Shown in pieces: positions 42,715-51,543 of a DNA stretch of 64,000 nt. Numbering within the stretch: position 1 is the stretch's first letter; the number at the start of each line of letters is the position of its first letter. The translations under genes were made by a program, and so were the position numbers. Source of the stretch: Pseudomonas quercus (GTDB lineage: Bacteria > Pseudomonadota > Gammaproteobacteria > Pseudomonadales > Pseudomonadaceae); contig NZ_JAAVJI010000016.1 of the NCBI RefSeq assembly GCF_012033695.1, forward strand, positions 47,461 to 111,460. Reading direction: 5' to 3'. Below the pieces are notes generated by a model that was not told where the DNA came from, searched no databases, and saw nothing but the letters and a program-made list of their open reading frames with translations.

Positions 42715-44850
42715 TTATAACTCGAACTCCGACTGCAGGGCGGCACGTACGCAGTACAGCACACCCTCCGGTACACGCCCTTGGAAATGGGGAGCGATTT
42801 CACTGACTGCGGGCAACTCGCCTTCCCCGTCCAGAAAGGCGTCCTGGACTTCACTTAGTAACGCTTCGGGCAAGTCCAACGCCTGCTCCAGCGACAACTG
42901 CTGGGCCGTGATCGCCTCGGCCAGCAGGGCATAGACATTCTTCTCTGTGCATTTGAGCTGCCCGGCAATCTGCGCGGGGGTCATGCCTGCACGGGCCAGG
43001 CTCACCAGTTCATGGCGTATATCCATTACCGGCTCTGGGGCAGCTGCGCTTGCGCCACCCGCCAACACGTCCAGGAAAGCTGCGCCGTAGCGTTCGAGCT
43101 TGCGCGCGCCTACACCGCTGACACGGCCCATGTCTGCAAGGGTAGAGGGCTGGCTGCGTAGCATTTCCAGAAGGGTCGAATCCGGGAAAATGACATAGGG
43201 CGGTACACCGTGCTCCTCGGCCAGGCGCCGGCGCAAGGCGCGCAAAGCGTCCCATTGTTCACGCTCTTCGCCACGGACCAGCTGGCTGGCAGGGCTACCG
43301 CCGCTGGTACGGGTAGCGGCTTGCGGTTTGAGCTCCTTGCGCAGTTCCAGGGTCACTTCACCACGCAGCAGAGGCCGGCAAGCGTCGGTGAGGCGCAGGC
43401 CGCCAAAGCCTTCAAGGTCCATATCCGCCAGGCCACGTGCCACCAGTTGGCGGTAAAGCGAGCGCCATTCGCTCTCAGAGCGCCCCTTGCCCACGCCGAA
43501 CACCGCCAGGCGTTCATGACCGGCGTTTCGCACCTTCTCGTTGTCGCGGCCCAGTAGCACGTCTACCAGGTACCCTACCCCATAACGTTGGCCGGTACGG
43601 AAGATCGCGGAAAGTGCCTGCCGGGCCGGCTCCGTAGCATCCCAGGTCTGCACACCGTCCACACAGTTGTCGCAATGGCCGCAGGGCTGGGGCAGGTCTT
43701 CGTCGAAATAGGCAAGCAGGGCCTGGCGGCGGCATCGGGTTTCCTCACACAGCGCCAGCATGGCATCAAGCTTATGCTGCTCCACCCGCTTGTGCCGTTC
43801 GTCGCCCTCGGAGTTCTGCATCATCTGCTTGAGCATCAGCACGTCTTGCAGGCCGTAGGCCATCCAGGCATCGGCAGGCAACCCGTCGCGGCCACCGCGG
43901 CCCGTTTCCTGGTAATAGGCTTCCAGGGACTTGGGTAAATCCAGGTGGGCCACGAACCGAACGTTAGGCTTGTCGATCCCCATGCCGAACGCGATGGTGG
44001 CCACCATGATCAGCCCTTCTTCATTGAGGAAGCGCTTCTGGTTGGCGGCGCGCGTTTCGGACGGCAGGCCAGCGTGGTAGGGCAAGGCCGGAAAGCCCTG
44101 CTCAACGAGCTGCGCCGACACTTCGTCTACTTTCTTTCGGGAAAGGCAGTAGACAATCCCAGCATCCCCTTTGTGGTCCGCCAGGAACCCCAGCAACTGT
44201 TTGCGCGGCTGCTCCTTGGGCACGATCCGGTAAAAAATGTTGGGGCGGTCGAAACTGGACAGGAAACGCTCAGCGTCGTGCAGCTCCAAGCGATTAACGA
44301 TTTCCTCTCGGGTACGCTTGTCTGCGGTGGCCGTAAGTGCGATGCGGGGCACATCGGGGAACAGCTGGGCCAGTTGGCCCAACTGAAGGTATTCAGGGCG
44401 GAAGTCGTGCCCCCACTGTGAAACGCAGTGGGCCTCATCGATGGCGAACAGCGCGACGTTCAATTGCTGGAGAAAGCTGAGCATACGTGGCTGTACCAGC
44501 CGCTCTGGCGCGAGGTACAGCAACTTGATTTCACCCTGGCGCAAGCGCACCGCCAGCTCCCGTTGCTGGTCGTTGTCCAGGGTTGAGTTCAATGCGGCGG
44601 CGGGCACGCCCAGTTCATCCAGGGTAGCGACCTGGTCGTCCATTAGTGCAATCAAGGGCGAGACCACAATGGTCAGCCCGTCGCGCAACAACGCTGGCAC
44701 CTGGAAACACAGGGACTTGCCGCCCCCGGTAGGCATGAGCACCAACGCATCGCCACCACGGGCAACGCGCTCGATGATCGCGCCCTGGCGCCCTCGGAAG
44801 CTGTCGTAGCCGAAAACGTCCTTGAGAACACGTTGTGCCTGTTCGAGCAT
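42715..44850 (-). CDS. recQ: ATP-dependent DNA helicase RecQ
   Basis: A 711-aa 3'-5' superfamily 2 helicase acting in recombination repair. Walker A MPTGGGKS is at about 39-46; the DEAH box is in FAIDEAHCVSQWGHDFRPEY near 138. Helicase motif IV-VI: CLSRKKVDEVS, IAFGMGIDKPNVRFV, YYQETGRGGRDG. The zinc-binding RQC cysteines are in ETRCRRQALLAYF and PCGHCDNC. An HRDC domain follows at about 530-600 (EEHGVPPYVIFPDSTL), then an extra C-terminal helix-turn-helix segment that makes it longer than E. coli RecQ. Confidence 0.95.
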   Translation of the reverse strand: MLEQAQRVLKDVFGYDSFRGRQGAIIERVARGGDALVLMPTGGGKSLCFQVPALLRDGLTIVVSPLIALMDDQVATLDELGVPAAALNSTLDNDQQRELAVRLRQGEIKLLYLAPERLVQPRMLSFLQQLNVALFAIDEAHCVSQWGHDFRPEYLQLGQLAQLFPDVPRIALTATADKRTREEIVNRLELHDAERFLSSFDRPNIFYRIVPKEQPRKQLLGFLADHKGDAGIVYCLSRKKVDEVSAQLVEQGFPALPYHAGLPSETRAANQKRFLNEEGLIMVATIAFGMGIDKPNVRFVAHLDLPKSLEAYYQETGRGGRDGLPADAWMAYGLQDVLMLKQMMQNSEGDERHKRVEQHKLDAMLALCEETRCRRQALLAYFDEDLPQPCGHCDNCVDGVQTWDATEPARQALSAIFRTGQRYGVGYLVDVLLGRDNEKVRNAGHERLAVFGVGKGRSESEWRSLYRQLVARGLADMDLEGFGGLRLTDACRPLLRGEVTLELRKELKPQAATRTSGGSPASQLVRGEEREQWDALRALRRRLAEEHGVPPYVIFPDSTLLEMLRSQPSTLADMGRVSGVGARKLERYGAAFLDVLAGGASAAAPEPVMDIRHELVSLARAGMTPAQIAGQLKCTEKNVYALLAEAITAQQLSLEQALDLPEALLSEVQDAFLDGEGELPAVSEIAPHFQGRVPEGVLYCVRAALQSEFEL

Positions 44851-45014
44851 GCATCACTCCAGAAATCGCGGAAACGGCTGCCCGCGGGTCGCAAAAATGT
44901 CGGGCAGTATACCAAACCCCCCAAGGCCCAGCGCTTTTCCCTGGCCAGCGGTGGCGCTCACCCCGGTTCAGCGCCTAGAATTGCGCATAGTCATTTATCC
45001 CAAGGTAGTCATAC

Positions 45015-45602
45015 ATGTCTTTCGCCGAGCAACTTACCCGCCTGCAAGTGTTTCTGGATGCTGACGAGCTCCATGAAGAGGCGCTGGACTACGTCGCGGC
45101 GCAGGGCTACCTGACCGCGCTGTCCATGCTGACCAAACCGGTACCGGAGCGCGAGTGGATCGACGCGTTGTTTGCCGAGGAGCCCCAGTACGCCGACGCT
45201 GCCGAACGCGAGGCCATCGAAGGCACGCTGGTGCAACTGCAGGCGCACATTGCCCGCCAGTTGGCCAGTGATGAAGAATTCGAGCTGCCGTGCGACCTGG
45301 ACCTGGGTGAAGACCCGGATGACTCCGAGCTGCGTGGCTGGTGCATCGGCTTTATGGAAGGCGTATTCCTGCGCGAGGAAGCCTGGTTCGAGACGGCGGA
45401 AGACGAAGTGAGCGAAATGCTGCTTCCGATCATGGTGGGTTCAGGGTTGTTCGATGAGCAGCCTGAGTTTGCCGACATCGCTAGCAACGCCGACCTGCAA
45501 CAGGACATGGTGGTACAGATCCCTGAGGCCCTCACTGCCCTCTTCCTTCTGCACCAGGCGCCGGATGAGAAGCCTGCGCTGTTGAAGCCGCGTACGCACT
45601 GA
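45015..45602 (+). CDS. YecA/UPF0149 family protein
   Basis: A 195-aa acidic, all-helical protein of the YgfB/YecA (UPF0149) family. Signature segments are LQVFLDADELHEEALDYVAAQGYLTAL (in part: DELHEEALDYVAAQGY) and LRGWCIGFMEGVFL near the middle. It lacks the C-terminal SEC-C zinc motif seen in some YecA proteins. Function unknown. It is the last core gene before the accessory island starts. Confidence 0.85.
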   Translation: MSFAEQLTRLQVFLDADELHEEALDYVAAQGYLTALSMLTKPVPEREWIDALFAEEPQYADAAEREAIEGTLVQLQAHIARQLASDEEFELPCDLDLGEDPDDSELRGWCIGFMEGVFLREEAWFETAEDEVSEMLLPIMVGSGLFDEQPEFADIASNADLQQDMVVQIPEALTALFLLHQAPDEKPALLKPRTH

Positions 45603-45681
45603 CCTGACTCGCTCCAGCCAGGTACCGCAGAGTAAGCGGTACCGTAGGCGCTAGGTTGTGCCTGCACTTGGTTGGAAGGGT

Positions 45682-45746
45682 TGGTGGGGCGTGGAGGATC
45701 GGCTATTACGAAGGCAATATTGCTCCACTGAGCTAAGCGTTGAGGC
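45682..45746 (-). pseudogene. degenerate tRNA-Thr(CGT)-like relic at island edge
   Basis: On the minus strand TTAGCTCAGT at the D-arm position is followed by GAGCAA, then TTCGTAAT, which matches the anticodon loop and stem of tRNA-Thr(CGT). The sequence ends GCCCCACCA, a normal tRNA 3' end. The T-arm and about 12 nt are missing and the acceptor does not pair, so it cannot be a working tRNA. It could be the leftover of an integration event at a tRNA gene. Confidence 0.35.
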
Positions 45747-45889
45747 CACCTAGGGACAATGCTTTAGGCCATACGCGACACCCTTGGTAGTGCGAACTCC
45801 GGGGGTTGCCCTTGAGCGGTTTTGACTTGCTACTGGTGACACCATGTCATTTACGCTCCTCGGCCCCCTTGCGTCCTCTATCATTCCCC

Positions 45890-46282
45890 TCTCGGTGTGT
45901 GTGATGCGCCAGACGGCTTCCTGAAATCGGCGGTTTCTTCAGGTAGCGGCCCAAGTAATTCACCGTCTTTCGCCCGTTTTCCGTCTTCTTCGACAGATAA
46001 ATGTGCCAGTGCTGGCCGTCCGCAGTGAGCACCAAGTGTCGCCAGTCACTTTCACAGGTGATATGCGCCAGCAGGTGTTGCACAGGTATTTGACGTGGGG
46101 AAAGCGGTCGCTGCCGCAGGTGTACTGCTTCAGTCCCAGGATCAAGGTGCCACAGGCCAGCATCTTGCTCACCGACTCCCCTTCGATCACGCGCAGACCG
46201 CCGGCCTCCAGCAAATCTGCCCATCAGCCATTGGCTGTGAACAGGCTTTTCAAAAGGTGGGGCTTGAAACTTGCGCGCATGG
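45890..46282 (-). pseudogene. internally deleted IS91-family transposase remnant
   Basis: Compared with the complete transposase at 62804-64000, this copy keeps the N-terminal part (LEAGGLR, EGESVSKMLACGTLILG) and a C-terminal part (ITCESDW, GQHWHIYLSKKTENGRKTV, YLKKPPISGSRLAH). About 420 bp are missing between, at a CAGGT repeat, including the catalytic core. The frame is shifted as well. It is diverged from the intact copy, so the insertion is old. The stretch 46283-46460 shows no gene. Confidence 0.85.
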
Positions 46283-46460
46283 GCATGTTAAGCAATAGGC
46301 GCTATATGTTTTCTGCTTCGGTAACTTTGATCTTATCAATCGCTCGGGTTTCACTTTACTGCTGCCTTAGCCTTGTTGAGGTTCAAGTAGTGCGGCTTCA
46401 TCGGCTTGCGCCATCGAATCTCGAAGGGAGCATGCCCCGGCGTAGCTGCACCGGGATTGC

Positions 46461-47792
46461 TCATACGCCCCCAGCGGTATTTGCACTGGCTGCATTCATT
46501 CTCTTTCTTTCATTTTCATGTGACACTATATTTTTAAGTTGAGACGTAGTTAGATCCGAAAATTGCATAGCTATTTGCGGGTATGGATAACCCTGTTCAC
46601 GTAACGCGGTTACCTGATCTTTAACGTCTTGGCTTATCTTCGTGCGTTTACGCCGTGCTGTATCCTGTGCAAGGTCAGCTGGAATGGCTTCACCTGCCGG
46701 TGCACTTATCGGCAAGGGGACGGGCCTATGTCTGACAAGGCTACCCGCATGCGCGAAGATCGGCCCTTGTTGGGTGGGCCTATCAGGTGCATGTCTAGCT
46801 AAAGCATCATCCCGTTCAGTACGCTGGTTATCAAATAGAACCTGGGCCTGCAGTAACGCGTTTTTACGCGCGGCATCATGCACAGGTGCTTCGGGCCTCT
46901 GAGCCTGTTGTGCTTTGGCGGCACGCAGATCAGCAGCTATCCTGGACCATGGTTGCCCAAGTAAGTGCCTTTGAGCTATTTGGTTAACAGTATGTTGACG
47001 GTTTCTCTCAGGCGTTTGCGGTTGGCCAGGGGCGATGGAGCCAGCGTTAACCGCCTGTGACGCTAAGTCATGCTGTGGAATCGGCTCGGCCCTAGGGCCT
47101 TTAGCAGTGACAGCGGCGGTGGTTGTGTTGGTTTGCAGGGAGGGAACGTGGCGTCCATCGCTGCCTGAAAAGGCCTGCGAATTACGGCGTTTTGTGCCTT
47201 TGCTAATGCCTGGATTACTCACGTACAGCGACAGGTTAGTGGGCTGACTGGAGTACTCTCCAGGTACCTGTAACTCAGTAGGCAGCGCGGTAATGGCACC
47301 CTTTGGCTGCTCCTCTCGAGGTTTGTGCGTTTGCAGGGCAGGAGGCTCGAAATAGGCCTTGCAATAACTGTGGCTACCCTTTTCGCCACTGATCACTATA
47401 GCGGCTAAAGCACGCGACGGGGTCAGCGTGCAGGTGACCATCATCCGCTCAGGAAGGTTAAGTTTTTGGGGCAAATGCGTCGACGTCAAGTAATCCGTTG
47501 CACCTATAAGGTAGGAGTAGAGGCCGTTCTTATCTGGGGCCTCTGCCAGGGGGTCTTTCGGCATGTCTGCATGAAGTGCAGCGTGCAGGAGCGCCGCTTC
47601 GGTTTCAGAGAGTGACGACATGACCTTACCGATGTGGTAGTCAGCATCTCCGACCCGTAAGTGAGTGGCTAAAGAAGACAGCAGGCCCTGCGTCGACGAT
47701 GTTACCTGCGTAACCGCTTCAGCCGGGTGCTTGCCCCCTGCCGCTGAGGCTACTTGATGAAGGGGAGAAGAAAGTAAATGTATAGGTGTCAT
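46461..47792 (-). CDS. candidate Hrp-regulated type III effector with C-terminal HTH-like segment
   Basis: A 443-aa protein starting at MTPIHLLSSPLHQ, 56 bp downstream of a perfect Hrp box. The N terminus fits the type III signal rules known for P. syringae: Pro at position 3, Ile at 4, no Asp/Glu in the first 12, and Ser-rich to about residue 60. Residues 45-150 look folded (cysteines C121 and C144). Residues 150-300 are Pro/Gln/Thr-rich and probably disordered. Near the C terminus RRKRTK (380-385), a nuclear-localisation-like patch, precedes ISQDVKDQVTALREQGYPYPQ (386 on), which reads as a homeodomain-like helix-turn-helix; a similar shorter segment is at 271-290 (IAQRHLLGQPWSRIAADL). I do not recognise a named effector. 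Nuclear action in a host is inference. Confidence 0.75.
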   Translation of the reverse strand: MTPIHLLSSPLHQVASAAGGKHPAEAVTQVTSSTQGLLSSLATHLRVGDADYHIGKVMSSLSETEAALLHAALHADMPKDPLAEAPDKNGLYSYLIGATDYLTSTHLPQKLNLPERMMVTCTLTPSRALAAIVISGEKGSHSYCKAYFEPPALQTHKPREEQPKGAITALPTELQVPGEYSSQPTNLSLYVSNPGISKGTKRRNSQAFSGSDGRHVPSLQTNTTTAAVTAKGPRAEPIPQHDLASQAVNAGSIAPGQPQTPERNRQHTVNQIAQRHLLGQPWSRIAADLRAAKAQQAQRPEAPVHDAARKNALLQAQVLFDNQRTERDDALARHAPDRPTQQGPIFAHAGSLVRHRPVPLPISAPAGEAIPADLAQDTARRKRTKISQDVKDQVTALREQGYPYPQIAMQFSDLTTSQLKNIVSHENERKRMNAASANTAGGV

Positions 47793-47847
47793 GGCTGCCT
47801 TTTCATGTTGAGGGTAACGCATCCGGAATAGGCGGACCGATGCTGTT

Positions 47848-47876
47848 GGGTGGCTCAACAGCGCTAGTTGGTTCCG
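47848..47876 (-). promoter_or_regulatory. Hrp box (HrpL promoter) for the 443-aa gene
   Basis: On the minus strand: GGAACC (47876-47871), 16 nt, CCACCCA (47854-47848). This matches the HrpL sigma-factor consensus GGAACC-N15/16-CCACNNA at every fixed base and lies 56 bp before the ATG. Confidence 0.9.
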
Positions 47877-48420
47877 TCATACCTAGTACCCGTGGCGCGT
47901 TGAACGCAGTCACACGTGTCAGCCCTGCAGCGCCCTACCTTGATGGCAGGAACCAGGCAGGCGATCGACTTCTTCAATACTCAACACAAACCCATAGGCG
48001 CGTTCAGCCACTCGTCCAGTGGCGTGCGGGTAGGCGCTTGCACGCAGTGAAAGCCCCAGCCTTTCGCGCATGAAGCGGATAAGGGCTTACACGAGATTCA
48101 GCCCTTCCAACATGGACCTTACCGTGAGAGGCAGCTCGGGGAGCAAATGCATGGAAATCTCCTTCGGATACTCCGTTTAGTGGTGGATAGAGAAAACGAA
48201 AAAAACCGTACGCTAAGCGCTCGGTCTGTGAGGTTGAGGCCATAGAGAGTGACGCTGAGGCGTCAAAAAATGCAAAAAGCGGCCCTACCCTGACGCAAAG
48301 CGCTTAACCCGCCTGACGCCCGGTTCATGTGTACTCCAATCGGACACAGCCCAGGCGGTGTAAGGGATTGTCTTACTATCACAACGCTTAACGTACGGTT
48401 TTTCCGTTTTCTGCAGGCTC

Positions 48421-48530
48421 ACCTTGATGACCAACGCGGCCACCTATGCCGTGGAGCGAGTCTTTCGTGAGGGCTACCGTTACAGCAAGGCTGAGGTGCT
48501 GCTGGACCTGCTGCAACCTAGTGCGTACAC
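48421..48530 (+). pseudogene. umuC/rulB fragment
   Basis: Read from 48421 in frame, the translation includes AVERVFREGYRYSKAEVLL, close to the C-terminal little-finger/tail region of UmuC/RulB DNA polymerase V (consensus GYRYxKAGV). The match stops near 48520 and the frame closes at 48601. Only this internal fragment is present. In P. syringae, rulAB genes are frequent insertion targets for effector-bearing elements, so this is a likely scar of such an event. The flanking 47877-48420 shows no supported gene. Confidence 0.6.
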
Positions 48531-48693
48531 CAAACTAAATTATTTGTTAGCCCGTAGCCTGGCCGCTCTTGTCAATCTGGGGTACACCTCAAACCGGCGT
48601 TAGGATTCTCACTGGCACGGCGTCAGATTAAGGCCGCTCTTAGTCGGGCGCGCTTGCCGCCCTATGGGCTGATTACCCGAGGCACCGCGTCCA

Positions 48694-48858
48694 ATGCTCG
48701 GCGATGCAGGCGTTCATGCAGTCGGTGAAGGTGCAACAGTTAGGCTGATACGTAAGGGTGGTAAAAGCGAGTTGTTGGTTGCTAACCAAGCACCTCATGG
48801 AACCTTCTACAAGTCAGGCCCACTTAGCGAGTCTATTCACTCGTCAGGTGCGGTCTAA
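48694..48858 (+). pseudogene. short reading frame overlapping the next effector start
   Basis: A 54-codon frame, ATG at 48694 to TAA at 48856-48858, sharing the A of its stop with the ATG of the 314-aa gene (TAATG). It encodes GATVRLIRKGGKSELLVANQ with plausible codon use. No ribosome site is obvious and it closes with a stop upstream at 48670, so it is probably the 3' remnant of an older gene. The Hrp box lies inside it. Confidence 0.3.
48799..48826 (+). promoter_or_regulatory. Hrp box for the 314-aa gene
   Basis: GGAACC (48799-48804), 15 nt, CCACTTA (48820-48826). Every fixed base of the HrpL consensus matches. The effector ATG is 32 bp downstream. Confidence 0.9.
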
Positions 48859-49802
48859 TGACCTCCATCAATCGATCCAACAGCATTCCCTGCACGCCCT
48901 TATCAACGGCCGAAGAGCCTACTACCGCCCTCCTTCAGGCTCCGCGCGCACGTTCGCAGTCAGCGCCTCCCCAAACTACACGGCCAGATGCGCCTCCCGC
49001 CAGGCCTAGGGCTAATTCGTTCCAGGGGCTCACAGCCGCCCGCCTAATAAACGGCTCGGCCCAGCAAGCTACCCCAGGTAGCGCTCCCCGGTTGTTGACA
49101 GGCGCGTGGAAAGATGCCAACGCCGATGTCCTAAACGTTGTAAGCAGCCACTTGCCTACGCAGGATAAACTGGCACTTTACCGCACTGGCGCTCAGATAA
49201 ATAACATGCTGCATAGGGATCTGAACAAGGTTCCTGAAGATATACGCAAGGCATGGACGGCTTTTAGCAAAGGTACAAACAACACCCAAGACCTTGAGAT
49301 ATTGCTTGACCACTTGTTCGGACCAAGTGCTAGCGAACCCAATAAGCCGACACCCACCGCCCTGGACAAACAGGCTATTCTTGCCCAATTCAACACGCAT
49401 ATGGACGCACTAAAAAAGCCCGGCTCGCCAAATATAAAACCTCTCCAAAAACTATACGACTCGCTTGAAAATCCGAGCACGCACGATGCTCAGACCACCT
49501 TGGATTTAATCGACTGCCTGTTCAAATATGGCTTTGGCAAGCTACCAAAAACGGACCACTTACCCGAAATTTCAAACATAATTAACGCGCTCTTGAAAGT
49601 TGCTGAGGAAAACTCTACCCCACAGGCTTTAAAGCATCCGGATCATCAACAGGCCAGGCAGGCTACTATTTATAAGCTTCAGGCTGAAGCTGCGGAATCA
49701 CTCGAACAAGTTAAGCACCAGAGCGAGTTAACGGTCCGTGACGTTTTGCCTCTACTCCTGGCGTTGAAAAAAATTGAAAAAATCAGCGCTTCGGCCCTTT
49801 AG
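48858..49802 (+). CDS. candidate type III effector with F-box-like segment
   Basis: A 314-aa protein with AGGTG six bases before the ATG and a Hrp box 32 bp upstream. The N terminus MTSINRSNSIPCTPLSTAEE fits type III signal rules (Ile at 4, no acidic residue in the first 18, Ser/Thr/Pro-rich to about residue 75). Residues 88-123 (start NADVLNVVSSHLPTQDKLAL, then YRTGAQINNML) follow the F-box pattern of a Leu-rich helix, a Pro, and a Leu-x-x-hydrophobic run. F-box effectors recruit host SKP1 and build SCF ubiquitin ligases. Residues 140-314 are helical and unlike any domain I know. GC content and codon use are lower than in the core genes. A new effector family is possible; the F-box call is by eye. 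Confidence 0.72.
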   Translation: MTSINRSNSIPCTPLSTAEEPTTALLQAPRARSQSAPPQTTRPDAPPARPRANSFQGLTAARLINGSAQQATPGSAPRLLTGAWKDANADVLNVVSSHLPTQDKLALYRTGAQINNMLHRDLNKVPEDIRKAWTAFSKGTNNTQDLEILLDHLFGPSASEPNKPTPTALDKQAILAQFNTHMDALKKPGSPNIKPLQKLYDSLENPSTHDAQTTLDLIDCLFKYGFGKLPKTDHLPEISNIINALLKVAEENSTPQALKHPDHQQARQATIYKLQAEAAESLEQVKHQSELTVRDVLPLLLALKKIEKISASAL

Positions 49803-49889
49803 TCGTCACAGCGTGGGCAAGGCTTATTAAACATTAGCCCGCTGGGCCTACAGCTCGGTGGGCCGCAGCCGATAGCGCGACATACCCTC

Positions 49890-50021
49890 TCATGAGTATC
49901 CGCGCATGTTGCTACGTCCGCCATTGCTGATGCGCTCAACCTAGTAAACGTCACTCTTGATGATATGAATATGGCGTATCCGGGATTTGATATACGCTTC
50001 GAGATCGAGGGTACGTCATGA
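49890..50021 (+). pseudogene. possible 3' gene remnant
   Basis: In frame with 49908 the translation ALNLVNVTLDDMNMAYPGFD runs to a TGA at 50019-50021 and has the look of real coding sequence, but there is no start and the frame closes a short way upstream. I cannot name a parent. The region 49803-50344 otherwise carries the spacer element at about 50100-50210. Confidence 0.3.
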
Positions 50022-50099
50022 CAAAGAGAATAGGGCAGCGGCCGCTGAAGAGTCTGAATAGCTGCGGCCTAACCAGAGCCGCCAGACTATAGTTTGCAA

Positions 50100-50210
50100 G
50101 CCCCCTGTCCGCTTTTGGCCGTTAGCTGCACTGCGCCAAGGGCAGCTTTGGGTCGGTTGCTGCCTGTCGCCACCGGCAGCAACCGACCCATAGCGGTCGC
50201 TCAACACGGG
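50100..50210. repeat. GC-rich spacer element, copy 1
   Basis: Contains GCAGCTTTGGGTCGGTTGC, then TGCCTGTCGCCACCGGCAGC and CAACCGACCC. The two GGGTCGGTTGC/GCAACCGACCC parts pair as a long hairpin. Related sequences recur between the following single genes (see copies at about 50840, 52315, 52985 and 55015). Confidence 0.6.
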
Positions 50211-50344
50211 CAGAAGTTGATCGTCTGCTGGTGTCGCCTAAGGTCAGGCTAAAACCTGTCAGGTGATGATCTGATTGGCTCAGCTATAGCAGGCATGGGA
50301 CCATACCGCCCTGTCGACAGCCTGGTAGATCTAAAGGACTAGCA

Positions 50345-50782
50345 ATGAAAACTCGTATTGAACTCAAGGTGAATCCAGAGGCCGATGAGCGTTCGGCAAT
50401 CCTCCGGCCTTTGCGGGCCTACAATGTCGCCCAGACAGGTCATCACGAGCCTGAGTCCATTGCCCTGCTGGTACGGGATGAATGCACCAATGACGTGATT
50501 GGAGGGCTCTATGGTGAAATATTTTATCGTTGGTTATTTATTGAACTGCTAGCTATACCCGAAGCAACCAGAGGACAGGGCATTGGCTCAAGGCTGATGG
50601 AGATGGCAGAAGACGTAGCACGGGAAAAGGAATGTGTTGGGATCTGGCTCGATACTTTTGATTTCCAGGCGCCAGATTTTTACAAAAAATACGGTTATAC
50701 CGAATTCGGTCATATTGATGACTTCCCACCTACTCACAAACGCTTCTTTTTACAGAAGCGCTTAGCGTATCAAGCAGATTAG
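50345..50782 (+). CDS. GNAT family N-acetyltransferase
   Basis: A 145-aa acetyltransferase. The acetyl-CoA-binding motif A is IPEATRGQGIGSRLMEMAED (about residues 77-96), with the RGQGIGS pyrophosphate loop. The C-terminal DFYKKYGYTEFGHIDD is the usual GNAT strand-helix ending with a catalytic-type Tyr. The substrate is unknown. It stands alone, preceded by AAGGA and flanked by spacer elements, as do its neighbours. Confidence 0.85.
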   Translation: MKTRIELKVNPEADERSAILRPLRAYNVAQTGHHEPESIALLVRDECTNDVIGGLYGEIFYRWLFIELLAIPEATRGQGIGSRLMEMAEDVAREKECVGIWLDTFDFQAPDFYKKYGYTEFGHIDDFPPTHKRFFLQKRLAYQAD

Positions 50783-50834
50783 AGCCGCTTATCCGTCCAT
50801 CTGTTCTACTGCTGATAGAGGAACACATGAGGGA

Positions 50835-50940
50835 GTACGGACTGCGGCTTTGGGTCGGATGCGGCTAGTGGCGACAGGCAGCATCTGGCCTTTAGCTGCC
50901 CTCCATCAACGGCAGGTCTGGGTCGAAAGCCGCCCCTTGC
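50835..50940. repeat. GC-rich spacer element, copy 2
   Basis: Contains CGGCTTTGGGTCGGATGCGG, GTGGCGACAGGCAGCA and, downstream, GGGTCGAAAGCCGCCCC. Same kind of sequence as copy 1 but not identical. Confidence 0.55.
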
Positions 50941-51017
50941 GTGCCCACAATCATTACAGCAAGATCCCTTTGCACCTCAGAAGTGTTTCGTACTCCATCA
51001 GGGAGGATTGACCGTCA

Positions 51018-51455
51018 ATGGAGATTCATCAGGTCACGCACCTGCCAACACAAATTCCCGCCCTTGAAAAAGAGGCAGTGGCAGAAGGCTTCAGGTTCAT
51101 TACCCGGCTGACATCGGAATGGCATTCAGGAAGCAATCGCTTCAATGCGCCAGGTGAATGCCTAATGGCCGCGTATCTAAACCGCCAACTGGTGGGCATC
51201 GGCGGTCTGTCTGTTGATCCATTCACTCAAGCCCGCACAGGAAGGCTGCGGCGTGTTTATGTAACTCCTGCGTCACGAGGGCAACAGGTTGGCAGACAAC
51301 TGGTAAACGCCTTGCTTGCCCACGCCGCTTTGCATTTTGAAACTGTGCGTCTCAACACCGACACTGCGCAGGGAAGCGCTTTTTACCTGTCCTGCGGCTT
51401 CACGCTAACTGAAGACGCTCAGGCGACGCACATCGTGCAGCTCAGAAACCTCTGA
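51018..51455 (+). CDS. GNAT family N-acetyltransferase
   Basis: A 145-aa acetyltransferase starting MEIHQVTHLPTQIP. Motif A is RRVYVTPASRGQQVGRQLVN (about residues 76-95). The late segment LNTDTAQGSAFYLSCGF is the acetyl-CoA-contacting helix. It is unlike the GNAT protein upstream, so the two are not a duplication. Substrate unknown. Spacer-like sequence (GTCAGCTTTCGGCCAGAAGC) follows at 51459. Confidence 0.85.
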   Translation: MEIHQVTHLPTQIPALEKEAVAEGFRFITRLTSEWHSGSNRFNAPGECLMAAYLNRQLVGIGGLSVDPFTQARTGRLRRVYVTPASRGQQVGRQLVNALLAHAALHFETVRLNTDTAQGSAFYLSCGFTLTEDAQATHIVQLRNL

Positions 51456-51543
51456 CCCTGTCAGCTTTCGGCCAGAAGCGGCCCCTGATGTGGTGTTCGA
51501 AGAAATGCGAGGCTTTGCGTGATGAGAATCAGTTTTTTCCCTG

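Noticed and set aside
48004..48243. A 79-codon minus-strand frame before the 443-aa gene
   Set aside because: It lies upstream of the Hrp box, has no recognisable features or ribosome site and is likely chance.
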